64,000 bases of DNA from Helopsaltes ochotensis (taxonomy: Eukaryota; Chordata; Aves; Passeriformes; Locustellidae), in assembly GCA_013400155.1 (NCBI GenBank), contig VXBM01000009.1, positions 804,240 through 868,239 of the forward strand, given 5' to 3'. Below the pieces are notes generated by a model. That model saw only the letters and a list, made by a program, of their open reading frames with translations, was not told the DNA's origin and made no database searches. Positions 49,890 through 61,705 of the stretch are shown in pieces. A program made the translations under genes and the position numbers. Numbering within the stretch: position 1 is the stretch's first letter; each line of letters opens with the position of its first letter.

Positions 49890-50435
49890 AAATGTTCCAG
49901 TCCAAAACACTGGAAAAAGTGTCAGTGGGATATAGCTGCCAAAGCACAACTGGTTAGTACACACAAGTCCTTGCAGCCCGAGCAAGTCCGGTGCTTGGTC
50001 TTGACTGACACTGATGCGTGAAACAGGCAGAGCCCAGAGCTGTCCAGCTGAGAATATCCCTCCTTCCCACCCCCTGGGCTACTGGGCTAGCTCAGTCCCT
50101 TCAGAGTATTGGAGGAATATCTCAGGGAGCAGAGTAAAAGATCCCAAAAGAGGCTCTCACCCCCCTATGATCAGTCTAAGGTTTTATTCTTCGAAGGTTT
50201 CCAGGAGAGAGAGAGCGAACAAGGAAGAGACAGGGCTTTATCTAGTTTTTGGCTCAGGAGAGATAACTGGCACAGAGCCAATATGGTCCAAAAGGAAAGG
50301 AGGATCAAACCAAATGGTCAAGAACCCCAGGGATTCTCTGGGAGGAAAAACCATTCCCCAAATGATTACAACATCCAGGTGCTTGCAACACTGCTTCTCT
50401 CAACCAGAAATTTAAAAAAAAAAGGGTTTTAAATC
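49890..50435 (-). mobile_element. Probable endogenous retrovirus LTR, minus strand
   Basis: This block is distinctly richer in GC than its flanks and ends at an A-rich run near 50412. Read on the minus strand it has an AATAAA polyadenylation signal (plus TTTATT at 50183-50188), with about 290 bases downstream of it and 250 upstream, as in U3-R-U5 order. The words GGTTTTATTCTTCGAAGGTT and TTCTCTGGGAGGAAAAACCA resemble antisense LTRs I know from songbirds. Two overlapping plus ORFs (50014-50415 and 50109-50432) are antisense by-products. No gag, pol or env sequence adjoins, so it would be a solo LTR. The edges are approximate and the family is not certain. Confidence 0.5.
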
Positions 50436-50600
50436 ACGCCCATAGAATTGAATTTAGCCAGGAGATCTGTAAAAAACTACTTACCTACTACCTCATTTTA
50501 GACCTGTAATCAGCGTATCCTGGCTTGGGATATTTTTCCTATATTTTTTCGTATATTGCTTAATAACCATCACTTAATTTTAACACTAAATTAAATTTAA

Positions 50601-50663
50601 ATTTTACATACATTAAATGTAACACATTTAATGTACGAAAGTACACTTAATGTATGGTAAAAT
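50601..50663. repeat. Nested AT-rich palindrome
   Basis: Inner arms TACATTAAATGT (50609-50620) and ACATTTAATGTA (50624-50635) are perfect reverse complements around AAC. A second, outer pair is ATTTTACATACATTAA (50601-50616) and TTAATGTATGGTAAAATC less its last base (50647-50663), with one extra G. GTACGAAAGTAC (50633-50644) forms a third small hairpin. So the left arm can pair with either of two right arms. This is seen directly; a function is not evident. It could be a tiny decayed inverted-repeat transposon or a replication by-product. Confidence 0.88.
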
Positions 50664-53600
50664 CATGATTCAAGTCCCATTGAAAATCAGCTGGGATTTT
50701 TTTTTTTTAAAGCTTCTCAGTTACCAGTCTTTTTCCTGTGATCATTAACTATTGATTTGAACCAGTAATGATAGTTCGTATGCTCAGTGTGTCCTGGTAT
50801 GGGGGCTTTTTGCCGTGTATTCATAAATTTTAAAACTCTTTCACAGATTCTTTTAACTAAGCTGGCCTTAACCTGATTCTTTTAAGCAAATGAACAGTAA
50901 CTGCAACCAAATAATCTAACCTCACATATACCAGCAGCAAAGATTTCCAAAGATAAGCTCCCAACTCCTGTTTAGTCATGGAATTTGAAAACAGTAATGA
51001 TTGTTGTGCTGCTTCAGAAATTGAGCATCTGACTCTTAATAAGATGTTAATGTAATGAAAGTTACTTCCCAAATAGTTTTGAGAAAAAGGTTTTCCAAAA
51101 CAGCTTCACTCTTATGTGAATATAGTTTTTCTGACAGATGCACAAGTGATAATGCAATAGAATTCTGTAATGCATTCAACACCATATCTTAGGGTTAAGA
51201 AACTTAAACAACACAAAATTAGTGTGCTACATACCCTATGGTTTAAACACTAGTTAAACAGCATATTTAAAAAAATAGATCTGCATATCAAAATTATTTT
51301 TAGCTTTTAATAACTCATCCATTACGTGATTGGTGGGGAGTCCAGGAAGAAAAAAAGGAACCAGACTACAATTTAAAGCTTTTGTCAGCTACTGTTGGAA
51401 AAGAAAAATCATTGTGAATTATAAAAAGGGGATTTTGCCATCCACAGATAGCATAAAAGAGGAGTGTTTGGCTAGGAGGGAGTCAGACAGATGCAGATAA
51501 CCAAAAAACTGACCTACTTAATGTGCACTTCTACATATGTGTAGGTTTGAGCTTCAATGTGGCCAAAGACTGGAATATCTCTCACAGCAGCACACAGAAG
51601 AGTTTCATGGAAAGCAGTGACATTTGAAAAGACTTAAAATACTGGTAGATGATGTTCTGAAAGATCTGTGTCCACTCTGGTGCCACAGCCTAAACAGTTA
51701 ATGTGATCCCTGCATGTATTAATTCTGCTGTTAGTGGTGCCCAAGGGAATGACATTTCTCCTAAGCTGGTGGACTGGAGCACTCAGAAAAGTCCTGAATG
51801 CTCACTAAGGGTTGAAAAAAGCCTTAGAAGGAAAAACCTGAGGAGCTCAGTCCAACAATAACATATATGGGTAATTAGATTACATTCTACAAGGAGGAGA
51901 CACATAACAGTGGACTTTACACTCTAGCAGAAAATGTGAAGCTGAAAGTGTGAAAGCTGAAGATGAAAAAAATTAGATTGGAGTTTGAGGACATTAAAAG
52001 AGTGAACAATTGAGTGTTTTGCTTGGAATATATGTATGGATGTTCATTCTCTGAAAATAATTGTAAATAATACACAAGACTTTGGATAGCCGTGTATTTT
52101 AAGCAACTGGTAAGTCTTCTTAAGTAGTTCCCAATAATTATTCACATTTTTCTCTTTAGTTTCTATTTACCAGTTGACTAAGCCTATAATTATCTGTATG
52201 CCTGTGAAACTGGCTCCTGGTATGCACCAGAGAATGTGTTATTGGTTTCCACAGAAGCATAATCAAATAATGAATGCTCACAATAATCATCATTATTTTA
52301 AGGCTTGAATCGGTTCTTCAGTACCTTTAAAAAAACCCAAAAACCCAACAGAGGACTACTCCAGAATTTACTCACTTGCAATGTTATATTTTAAAGTTAA
52401 GAAAACAGTCATTAACTATTTAGAGAAACTATTTTGCTGTTAATATTAAGAGAGAAAGCAATTCCAGTATGTTTTCATTAGCAGCTTCTATGTATTTTTA
52501 ATTTTAAGTCATAGTTTCTAGACCTTCTTGACCATTTATCTCATTCTCTCTGTTCTGCTTTAGCTTTCTTTGGCAGATGTCAGACTACATCTTCTCTTTT
52601 AATTGTTAGAAGACTACTCTCAAGACCAGAAAGACCATTTACTTCCACCTTGTCCTGGATTCAGAAAAAAAGGGTAACAATTCATTGACGTTCTGATACG
52701 TTTTACCATTATTAAATGAATTTAAACCTAGTGATTTTAACACTCCAAGAAAATCTTCCCATCAGATTTCAGAAATATCAGCCAAATTTTCATGCATACA
52801 GCAGCATTTCCAGCCTTCATCAATGATTCTGAAGTCAGTACACAATCAAATAAGAATTTTTTCCTCCAAGATTTTATTGCTATAGATATTATTGTACTGG
52901 CATGTTAATTTTCTGCTGAATTAATGGACTTCATCTGCTCCCTTTTTCTATAATGAACATATTTTTGTAAAAACTAGATGAGAAAATTAGTAAGATAGAA
53001 CCAATATAATTTATTTCTTTTATTTTTATTTGCTTACGTGTATTTGTCTACTTTGTTCATTATTTTCCTCTGTTGTCAACATTTTAGAGAAATGAAAACT
53101 TTTGACTGTATTATACATTTAACTGTATTACAGTATTTCTTGGTGAGATAATATTTACATATACTTTTGCTTCAGTGGACTTGTAGCCATTATAAAACCG
53201 TTTTGTTTATTTCTTAAATAATTTAGAAAAAAAAATCAATTAATTTAATGTGAAGTTATTTTTTCATAATCAGTTCTCACATTCTTTACCACAACTGACA
53301 AAATCCTAAAATTAAATGTTAAAATGAAAAGCTGAAAAATGTTGTTTTAAAAGATCAAGATCAAAATGTGAGCTTTTCAAAACAATCTTTATTAAAAAGT
53401 CATTTCAAGAAATAGTGACATTTCAATGACCTCAACACTGCACTTTTTCATGAACTAACTATTCATTTCATTATTCATCTTTGTTTCCTGAGCCTATCCA
53501 GATAGATTGCTCATTCCTCTTGCATGGAAAAGAAATGACTTACTCATTTTTCCTGGCTGATGTTGCAATACATCTTTCCCTAAAAAAGGTTGTAGGACTG

Positions 53601-54327
53601 ACAGGAGCAAAAAAGGGAAAGATTAATTGTCGTGAAGCTATATATTAATGCTTGGGATACATGAGAAGAAAAATTAACATTTCCCTCTTCCCTGTGGGTC
53701 TTAAAGTGGTTAGTATTAAACAAGGTTGCTCATAACTGTAATAACTTCCCTCCCTCCCCCCGTTATAAATTATTTCTGTTTTGAAGAGGAACGCACAAGG
53801 CACAGAACCTTGTTGCTTCACAAGACGTGGTCTTGCATAGCGCATGTTTTCACTGGGTCAACTCAGAGAAACCACTGAAACTAGGACACTATCCTACAGA
53901 AGCGGTATTCCTTTTTTTCCCCTCAACTTACTAGTCATTGGTGTTCCTTTACACAGCTAAAAATGATGTTAATTTGGTGGCTCTGTTTCTTGGAAAACAC
54001 TGTCTTTTCTATCCAGATATGGTCTGAAGACCTTAATGTCACTTGGCCATTTGGATAACTGCAATCCTTAAAGAAATTACTTTGTGGATATCAAGAATAT
54101 GATCAAGTAAATGCACACAAACCTAATTGTGTGCCACAGACTAGTTTGAAGGAACTCTCTAGTGGTCCAACATACATGATAGAATGTTTGGTTAGTAGAA
54201 GAGAAAAAAACTGGTCAAGGGAAAAGGAACCATTTCACAGAGAAAAAGCATGATAAGAGACAAAAATTACTAGAGACAAAAATATTAATAATTATTTTTA
54301 GAGTCTCATACTCTTAATACTGTGATC

Positions 54328-54369
54328 AACATTAAAATTAACATTAAAATTAACATTAAAATTAAAATT
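54328..54369. repeat. 12-bp tandem repeat, 3.5 copies
   Basis: AACATTAAAATT is repeated three times exactly and then half a unit follows. It lies about 100 bases from the left edge of the LTR that follows. Confidence 0.95.
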
Positions 54370-54469
54370 GATGGGGAAAATGTACTGTAATATATATTAT
54401 GATCATAATCCCTATCAGCAATCCCAATGCAAAATATCTGCTGCAATACAGAATAAAGTGGAAGAGACA

Positions 54470-55230
54470 GGGATTAACATGGGCTAGCTGCTGGATGCAT
54501 ACCAACCTTCTCCATCACTCCTTTTCCTCAACAGGACAGGGGGAGAAAATACAATCAGAAGTTCATGGAGACAACATAAGTATAGGGAGATCACTCAGCA
54601 GGTACAGTCACAGACAAAACAGACTTGAATTAGGAAAATTAGTTAAATTTATTGACAGTAAATCAGAATAAAATAATGAGAAAATGGAATAAATTTTACA
54701 ACAACTTTCCCCCACACTTCCAGATTCCCAAGCTGAATTTCCTTTATTCCTGATTGTTCTACCTCTTCCCATAAGCTGTGCAAGGAGAGAGGGGATGGGG
54801 CTCATAGCTCATTCATAACACTTTGTCTCTGCTGCTGCTTCCACCTCACACTCTTCCCCTGCTCCAGCCTCACCATGGGCTGCGCCACGGGCTGCAGGAG
54901 AATCTCTGCTCCAGTGCCTGCAGTACCTCCTCCCCCTCCTTCTGCACTGACATTGGTGTCTGCAGGGCCGTTCCTCTCACACGTTCTCACTGCTCTCTCC
55001 CACCTGCTGTTGTGCAGTATTCTTTTCCCTTTTTAAAATCTATTATCCCAGTGTTGCTCCCATCATCGCCCATGGGCTCAGCCCTGTCCAGTGGCGCGTC
55101 CGTCTTGGAGCCAGCTGGCTTTGGCTCTGTTGGACACAGGAGCAGCTTCTGGTGACTTCTCACAGAAGGTACCTCTACCGATCCCCTGCTACCAGGACCT
55201 GTCCACACAAACCCAATGCTACTATGCAGA
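54470..55230 (-). mobile_element. Endogenous retrovirus LTR, minus strand
   Basis: I recognise this as the antisense of a common songbird LTR. In plus-strand order it has the antisense 3' end (GGCTAGCTGCTGGATGCATA), CTTCTCCATCACTCCTTTTC, CTCAACAGGACAGGGGGAGA, GAGATCACTCAGCAGGTACA, an antisense AATAAA at 54648-54653, then the GC-rich U3 part with CACTCTTCCCCTGCTCCAGC, GGGCTGCAGGAGAATCTCTG, CACCTCC-type block, CATGGGCTCAGCCCTGTCCA, TCTTGGAGCCAGCTGGCTTT and CTGTCCACACAAACCCAATG. The CTGCTCCAGC unit that is amplified in longer relatives is present only a few times here. No internal retroviral genes adjoin, so this is a solo LTR or an LTR fragment. Retroviral LTRs carry promoter and polyadenylation signals; none is shown to be active here. 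ORFs across it (54823-55155 plus, 54987-55259 minus) are by-products. Confidence 0.82.
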
Positions 55231-57524
55231 GAGTTACAGTTATATATAAATACGTACATTTAAGTATCGTAATTTTCAACTGATTAATTTACTATATGTC
55301 AACAGCCCAGGACATAGTGTGTAGTACAAGATTGTCTAAGGCATTTCTCAAATGTTTTTGAAGGTAAAGTGTTAAATTTCATCTACAGGGCAAAAAGACA
55401 TTCATTTCATATCTCACAATAAGTTGTTAGTGGAAGATATGATTCCCATAGGTCTGTGGCTGTGAGAAGGGTTAACATAGGAGCAAATCAAGCATGTGGG
55501 AATAATCACAAGTAGTGTGAGTCAATGCCTGTGTGACACTGTCTGATCATTTGGACCACACAGTTCATCAGGAGTTCTGAGGGCACATGGATGTATTAAA
55601 AAAAATCTTTCCACTAGATAAGTCTTTATTAGCTACTCTGAGGCCTTCATTTCATTACCAATAAACAAGGCATTTGCCTTCCAAAAAAGCACTTCAACTG
55701 ATCAAATACATATTCTGATTATGAATGAGTTGCATGCAGATATGTTTGCAGATATATCTACAAGCAAGCAGATATAATAGCTTAGTGGCACTTGGGCAAT
55801 ATTGAATATAAATGATTATTTACATAATTACAGCATCCATGATTGTACTCCTTCATTGCTGAAGAGAAATTTGGGGATTTTCTTGATAACACATAATTCA
55901 TTTTCTTTTGGCACTGAAAGGCTGGGTATTCAAGTAGCATGCTGTCAGTACTGTAGATGTTATGCAGTTAAAGCTGTGGGGGAAAAACATTTTGGTTGAT
56001 GAAAACAAACTTTTACTGTCATTTTCTCCTTTAAGACGGAGGGACACTTGTAATTTAAAAAGTCAAACTCTACCTGATGAAATCATATGACTGAAAAAAA
56101 TCTTTATTTACTCACTCTCCAAGTCTTCTAAAAAGCTAATGCTAAAGCTGAAACTTTCAATTAATTTAAAATTAACGAAGATTTTTTCACTGTTCTGTTT
56201 TTGGTTTTTGTTCTCTTTTTTTTCCCTTTCTTCTTTAGTTAATGTTTTGCATAATAATATTATATCAACATACTGAAAGTTAAAAATACAACTAGTAATA
56301 TTAGCATTCAAAGTATCCTCAGTCTGGACCCCTTTGTACTCAGTTGAATTTTCTTCAAAGGATTTAAAAGCTGCAAGAAAAAGATGTTCTTTGCCTTTCA
56401 CAGAGATGGGATATACTATTACAGAGATTAAGATCCAGAGAGAAGGCTTTAGCTCAGTAAATGGGATGAGCACAAAATGTAGGACCTTAAATCCAAGATA
56501 GTAATTCTTAAAATATCTCTACTTTGAATACAGCTTTGTGACAATGATGTCTGCACTCTGTCCAGCTTCTAGCTCAGGAGCTTATGGTGCCTCCCAACTG
56601 TATTCTTCAAGTTAGCAACAATTACAGTGGAAATATACAGCAGAAATATTACAAATATTAGTGGGGGCAAAAAACCCACTACTGAGAGCACCGAGAGCAT
56701 GATCAAGAAGCTGTATCTGCCCTGTCTCAGACCAGCAGCAGATCTACTGGGCCATAGAACCTTCCTCCCAATTCCTCTTTTTCAGACTCTGATTTTGTAC
56801 TCCTGTCCCCACAACAGCACAGAGGTGGATGATGCCATCCCACATGGTGCCCCATGGCCTGGTGCCATCATACACTGTTTGTGTTAGGAATTAATCTTAA
56901 AATGAAAACACCCTGTGTTGCTTCTTCTGTCAGATTTTAAAGGATTATGTATTGACACTTGCATCATCAGAAAAGCTTTAAAAACATGGGGTCATGGCCC
57001 AAATAGAGACATCTGAACTTCACCTCATGGGAGGATTCTTGACAAATAAAATAGCCTCTCCACCAGTTTTCCCTTGGGAAGCATATTCAAGTTGAAGACA
57101 TATAGACTTGTTACCTTTACTTATTGTTGCAAATGTATTATACTACAAAGCCACTAGATTTTGCTAGATATTTTCCAAAAAACATGGGTTGCTGTGTAAA
57201 AATTAAACTTAAAACATTATGTTTAATCATAAAAAAATAGGTGATTATACTTTCCCCAAAGCCTATAAATCTATTTTCATAGTACTCACTGTGAAAATGG
57301 ACTTTAACATAGGACTCAAAAAGAGAATTTTTGTTAGTAAGACCAGTCTCAACATTTTTTTCTCCTCCCACACTAATTTTCTACTGTTTATTTATATTGT
57401 CCTTTTGAATTTTATTAGTACTTTTAATTTTTTTTCTCGATCTTTGAATAATAATTTTCTATGTTTTGTTTTATATACAGAATAACAATATTTTGTTAGC
57501 ATTATTTCTGTAATAGTTTGCATA
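55231..57524. other. Unique AT-rich sequence up to the assembly gap
   Basis: No repeat family is recognised. The minus ORF at 56108-56473 (121 codons) is Lys/Phe/Ser-rich low complexity in AT-rich sequence and matches nothing I know. A less AT-rich patch lies at 56690-56880 with an 86-codon plus ORF, also unplaced. Confidence 0.45.
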
Positions 57525-57644
57525 NNNNNNNNNNNNNNNNNNNNNNNNNNNNNNNNNNNNNNNNNNNNNNNNNNNNNNNNNNNNNNNNNNNNNNNNNNNN
57601 NNNNNNNNNNNNNNNNNNNNNNNNNNNNNNNNNNNNNNNNNNNN
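57525..57644. other. Assembly gap (120 N)
   Basis: Exactly 120 unknown bases. The flanks are AT-rich unique sequence with no repeat crossing visible. The N count may be an estimate, so distances across it should not be trusted. Confidence 1.
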
Positions 57645-60205
57645 TTTCATCTTGTTGGTCCTGGAAAGATGGAGTTTAGAAGTTTGTTTTTAGATTATTA
57701 GATGATGTTTTTATAAATAAAAAAATCTAGAGTGGATTCTTTAATAAGCTTTACTTTTCTTAACTTTCACATACACAAGAATCTGTGAGAGATTACAGAA
57801 GTTTTGTACAAAATGTTAATTTATTTAAATTTCTTACTAATTTCAGTTTTTATTATTTTGTTAAATTTAGTTAACAGATGCAAGTTTTTTTCTATTTCCC
57901 TAGTGTGACCAAGATCCAAACTAATCGATCAACTTTCACAACAGAAGAGTGATGAAATTTGAAGGGGGTGTGTGGACAGAAAGTATTGGATTTATCAGGT
58001 TCTGTGAATCAGTCCTTGTATTTGATCATAAAGTTCCTGCCTGATAAATTGCTGGAGAAAAGATAACACAAAATCAATTTAAAATATTCTTTTCTAATCA
58101 TTATTTTAATCAATATTCTTGATAATGTTTCTTCACCAATCTTTCCACTTATTAATGGCAGTCAGTCTCAAAGTTTAATAATTTTCTTAGTTTTACATTA
58201 GTTTGAGATTTTTTAAAATACCATTGCATATCTGATCTTATTCTGAAAATGTGATCCACAACGAAGTGTTACTGGCCTGCCGAATAATTCCATCATTACT
58301 CTTCTATAAGAATTTAAATTTATTATATATCTTGCTTTAATAGACAGATGAGAGGAAGAAAATTATAAATTGTCTGGCACTTTCATGCTATTTAAATGCA
58401 TATGTAACTCAATACATTAATCTTCAAAATTTTGGCTGTTGCTATTATGGAAAATGCTAGACAATCTGAAGGGAGAAGGAAGAGTGGAAAAGCTTACACA
58501 GGTCAAATAAGTGTGTGCTTCATAATGGCACCAATTTGACCTGACCATACTGTAGATTGATACAAAACAAGAATAAAGAACTGTTTTCTCATTAATTTGT
58601 ATTTTTAAACTTCAAAACCCTTGAAGAGCTTTCAGCAAAAATGTGTAAGACTTTAACAAGAGCCAGAATTGCCATCATGAAGCATGAGAAGGTGACCAGT
58701 TAATGTCCTTACATGTGTACATTACCATATAAATGCTTCAGTAAAGTTTTGTAGAGCTTTGTCTTCCTAGAATCTTATGTTCAAATAATTTAGTTGGATG
58801 AACTTATGCCTGCTCACATTATGGAGCTGATGGACTCATAACTGCTGCTTATATTAGCTGATTGCAAAATGAGGAAATCATGGCCTAATTTCAATTAAAA
58901 GACAGAGAATTTTCTTTGAGAAAATGAATTTTAGTTTCTTTTAAAAATGCATTATGCCTTCTGTCTCATTTGGAGCTGAACAATCATTTTATTACCAGAT
59001 GGCTTTAGTACTGTATCACTGATATCATGTAAATAAGGAATTCGAGTCTGTGAAACTGGTATTTCTTAGAGGGAATTTTTAATTTTACTCTTTAATAACA
59101 AGTTTAAACTTTATCTCTTAAATCTAGGTATTTCACCTTATAAAGACTGGTACAGGTTGAAGGCACTAGAAAGCAGTAATTCAAATGCCACAATGTTATT
59201 TCAAATCACCAAGACCTTTAGTTGCCAATTCTTCATAGAATGTGAAACTGCAATACTGCACATAGCAGACATCAAATTCCTCTTTTTATTGAATTCAATG
59301 CTGAAAAGCCAGCTGATCTCAGCAGCGGGAGGTTAGGTGTCATCTTTTCCCAGACAACTGAAGGAAACTGCTTAGCTGGAAGACAGTCTCACACTCTCAC
59401 ATTTAAGAATTTTCTAATTACTTCAGTATTGCAACCAAATAAATTTTGTATGGTAGGGTCTATCAGAATGCATAAAATTATTTCTTTAAACTAATATGCC
59501 GCTATTTCATTTCAGCTTCAAGAATTTACTGCTTTGATTTAGTTTAAAGCTGTACTTATTGCAGTACTGTGAAACCTGAAAAGCATATCTTTTTACTTTG
59601 TACTCATTTCAGGTTTGTCTTGTATTATATGTTGAACTGATGCACCTCTGTGTACAGGAGAGCATCAATGCTCTTACCAAAAGCAAATTTTTGTTCTGAG
59701 AGGCTAAAAGGAAGTGCTGTAGGTATTCATAAGGAAAGATTAATTTTGCTATAGTTTTATTTAGTTGTACCTAGACAACCAAAATTTTGCTGTCTAGGGT
59801 TCTAGAAAATGACAAAACCATTAATGTAAATTGTATTAATCAAAGGTATTGAACATGACAGCTAAACACAATTAAAATTCTTTGTTCACAAACAAACTTT
59901 ATTTCCAACAAAGTGAAGATGAAAATACCTGCAGTTAACTGAAGATTCTCATTAAAACCTGTTTTTATGAGTCCAGTATGTAAACTTTGAGCCACTAAAT
60001 TATTTTCAGTTCACATTATCAGAGTCAGAATGCTTCCAGTTATTCACACTTATTCTAAGTTTCTATGTCCCTTCTTTAATCTAAAAAAATCTTGGAACTG
60101 TGAAGCAAGTGCCTTCTTTTCTAAGTTTTTTCTAGTTTTGTAGGTGCATGTTTGCATTTCATCTGTATTAGTGCATGTTAAATGATGTCTTTCACTTCCT
60201 GTCTT
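57645..60205. other. Unique AT-rich sequence, nothing recognised
   Basis: No repeat, no ORF of note and no low-complexity run. Several stretches (for example 58840-59060) look like ordinary unique sequence with mixed words and would be natural candidates for conserved non-coding DNA, but conservation cannot be seen here. Confidence 0.45.
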
Positions 60206-60680
60206 GGAAGCATTGGTGGAGTCAAGCCTGAGGGATATGGGTCAGGTGAAGAATAAAGCAAGGACCCAGAATTTTAGGAAAGAAGAGCTCCAACTCTTCG
60301 CAAAATTAGCCAAGAGGACCCCCTGGGAAGCTGCCCTCAGGGACAAGGGGGCAGAGTAGAGTGGGAGATCTTTAAGGATGTCTTCCAGACAGCATAAGAG
60401 CTAGTGATCTCCAGGAGTAAGCAATCAGAAAAAGAAGATAACACTGTCACAATGAGGCAGATTGACCACCCTTCTGATCAAACTAAAGGGAGACAAGGAA
60501 ACGCACAGGCGGAGGAAACAGGGACAGGTGTTCTAGGAAGAGTATAGGGACACAGTGGTTGTGTAGGAATGGGATCAGGAAGGTCAAGGTGTGTCTGGAA
60601 CTGACCTTGGCAAGGGACGCAAGGAATAATATGAATGACTTCTATACATATATAAGGGAAGATTTGCCTTGTGGAGCCAT
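60206..60680 (+). mobile_element. CR1 LINE ORF2, segment between endonuclease and RT, plus strand
   Basis: The plus strand reads as the CR1 ORF2 linker that joins the endonuclease to the reverse transcriptase. Signatures are NFRKEELQLFAKLAKRTPWE near 60270-60330, a frame break near 60400, then LVKLKG-like and EETGTGVLGRV-type words (family form: K-Q-G-Q-V-S-W-E-E-Y-R), and ARNNMNDFYTYI near 60620 (family form: NNKKGFYRYI). Stops and frameshifts abolish the frame. It joins directly to an inverted RT segment at about 60680. Confidence 0.78.
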
Positions 60681-60885
60681 GTTGCCTTGAATTGCCTGCC
60701 TCTCCTCCATGTGCCTTAGCACATCTTCCAGGAGGAACGGTTCTATGATGTTTCCATGCAAAAGGTGGGTAGTTCACAGAGTCATTCTTTTAGAAAAATA
60801 CCCTTTTAGAAAAATGGTGCAGTGTGTCCTATTTTCCAGTCACTGGTGATTTCACCTGACTGCTGTGACTTTTTTGCTCATTCAT
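60681..60885 (-). mobile_element. CR1 LINE ORF2, inverted RT segment, minus strand
   Basis: On the minus strand this reads as the CR1 RT palm entry: SGEITSDWKIGHTAPFF (from about 60863), then NYPPFAW (family form NYRPVSL), LLEDVLRHMEERQAIQ near 60700-60740 across frames, and a broken form of the QHGFTKGRSCL block near 60680. A 16-base local duplication (CTTTTAGAAAAAT at 60787-60799 and 60803-60815) lies inside it. The segment is in reverse orientation to the CR1 DNA on both sides. About 70 codons of RT are missing between this block and the plus-strand block that follows. Long ORF 60478-60777 (minus) includes it and is not a gene. Confidence 0.8.
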
Positions 60886-61705
60886 CAATGACATAGACTG
60901 TAATAGGTGCACACTCTGCAAATTTGCAGATAACACCAAGCTGAGCGATGTGGTTGACATGGCCAAAGGATGGGATGCCATTCAGAGAGACTTGGATAAG
61001 CTCAGAGGGTGAGCCCATGAGAATCTCATGATGTTCAACAAGGCCAAGGGCAAGGTCCTGCATGTAGATTGGGGTAATCTCCAGTATTCAACCAAAATGG
61101 GAAATAAAGGGATTGAGAGCAGCCCTGACAAGGAGGGCCTGGGGGTTTTGGCCATGAACTGGGGATGTGCATTGTTGCCCAGAAAGCCAGATGTACCCTG
61201 GACTGCACCAAAAGAAGTGTGGCCGGCAGGTCAAGGGAGCAGACTTCCTGGAGCAAGTGCTGAGAAGGACTGAAAAGATGACCAGGACACTGGGGCAACT
61301 CTTCCGAGATGAAAAGCTGGAAGAGCTGGGGCTGTTCAGCATGGAGAAGAAAAGGTTTGGAAAAGACCTTCCAACCTTTCAGTACCTAAATGGGGCTACA
61401 AGATAGATGGGGACAGGCTTTTCAGTAAAGCCTCCTGTGACAGGACAACGGGTAATGGTTTCAAACCAAAAGAGGATAGATTCAGAGTAGATAAGGAAAG
61501 ATATTTTTTACAATGAAGCTGGTGAGACACTGGAAAAGGTTACCCAGAGAAGTAATGGATACTCCGTCCCTGTAAATATTAAAGGTCAGATTGGATGGAG
61601 CTTTTTGAGCAACCTGATCCAGCTGAGAATTTCCCTGCTCATGGCAGGGGGTTGGACTATATGATTTTTAAAGATCCCTTCCAACCTGAACTATTCTATG
61701 ATTTA
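60886..61705 (+). mobile_element. CR1 LINE 3' part (RT tail to 3' end), plus strand
   Basis: It opens with FINDID (60885), then [34 protein letters not shown] (61028), ELGLFSMEKKRFGKDL (61320-61375), RLFSKASCDRTTGNG-like words, the GRPREV-like block near 61530, and the 3' end: GGTTGGACTATATGATTTTT, CCCTTCCAACCTGAACTATT and CTATGATTT at about 61702. The catalytic FADD box at 60923-60934 reads FADN, so the second aspartate is lost. Frame breaks occur at several places. It is most simply the 3' part of the same insertion as the inverted segment to its left. Confidence 0.9.

Larger units (their letters stand above)
50436..54469. other. Unique AT-rich sequence with a palindrome
   Basis: Apart from the nested palindrome at 50601-50663 and a short tandem repeat at 54328-54369, no repeat or gene is recognised in these 4 kb. 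ORFs are all under 72 codons. Confidence 0.45.

Noticed and set aside
50014..50432. Two overlapping plus ORFs of 133 and 107 codons
   Set aside because: They are antisense to a probable LTR and overlap in two frames, so they are composition by-products.
54823..55259. ORFs of 110 (plus) and 90 (minus) codons
   Set aside because: Both lie in the GC-rich U3 part of a recognised LTR.
56108..56473. A 121-codon minus ORF
   Set aside because: It is low-complexity Lys/Phe/Ser-rich sequence in AT-rich DNA with no known domain and no splice or promoter context.
60478..60777. A 99-codon minus ORF
   Set aside because: Its first part reads real CR1 RT sequence from the inverted segment, and its second part is antisense of the plus-strand CR1 linker. 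It is a chance join in a rearranged dead element.
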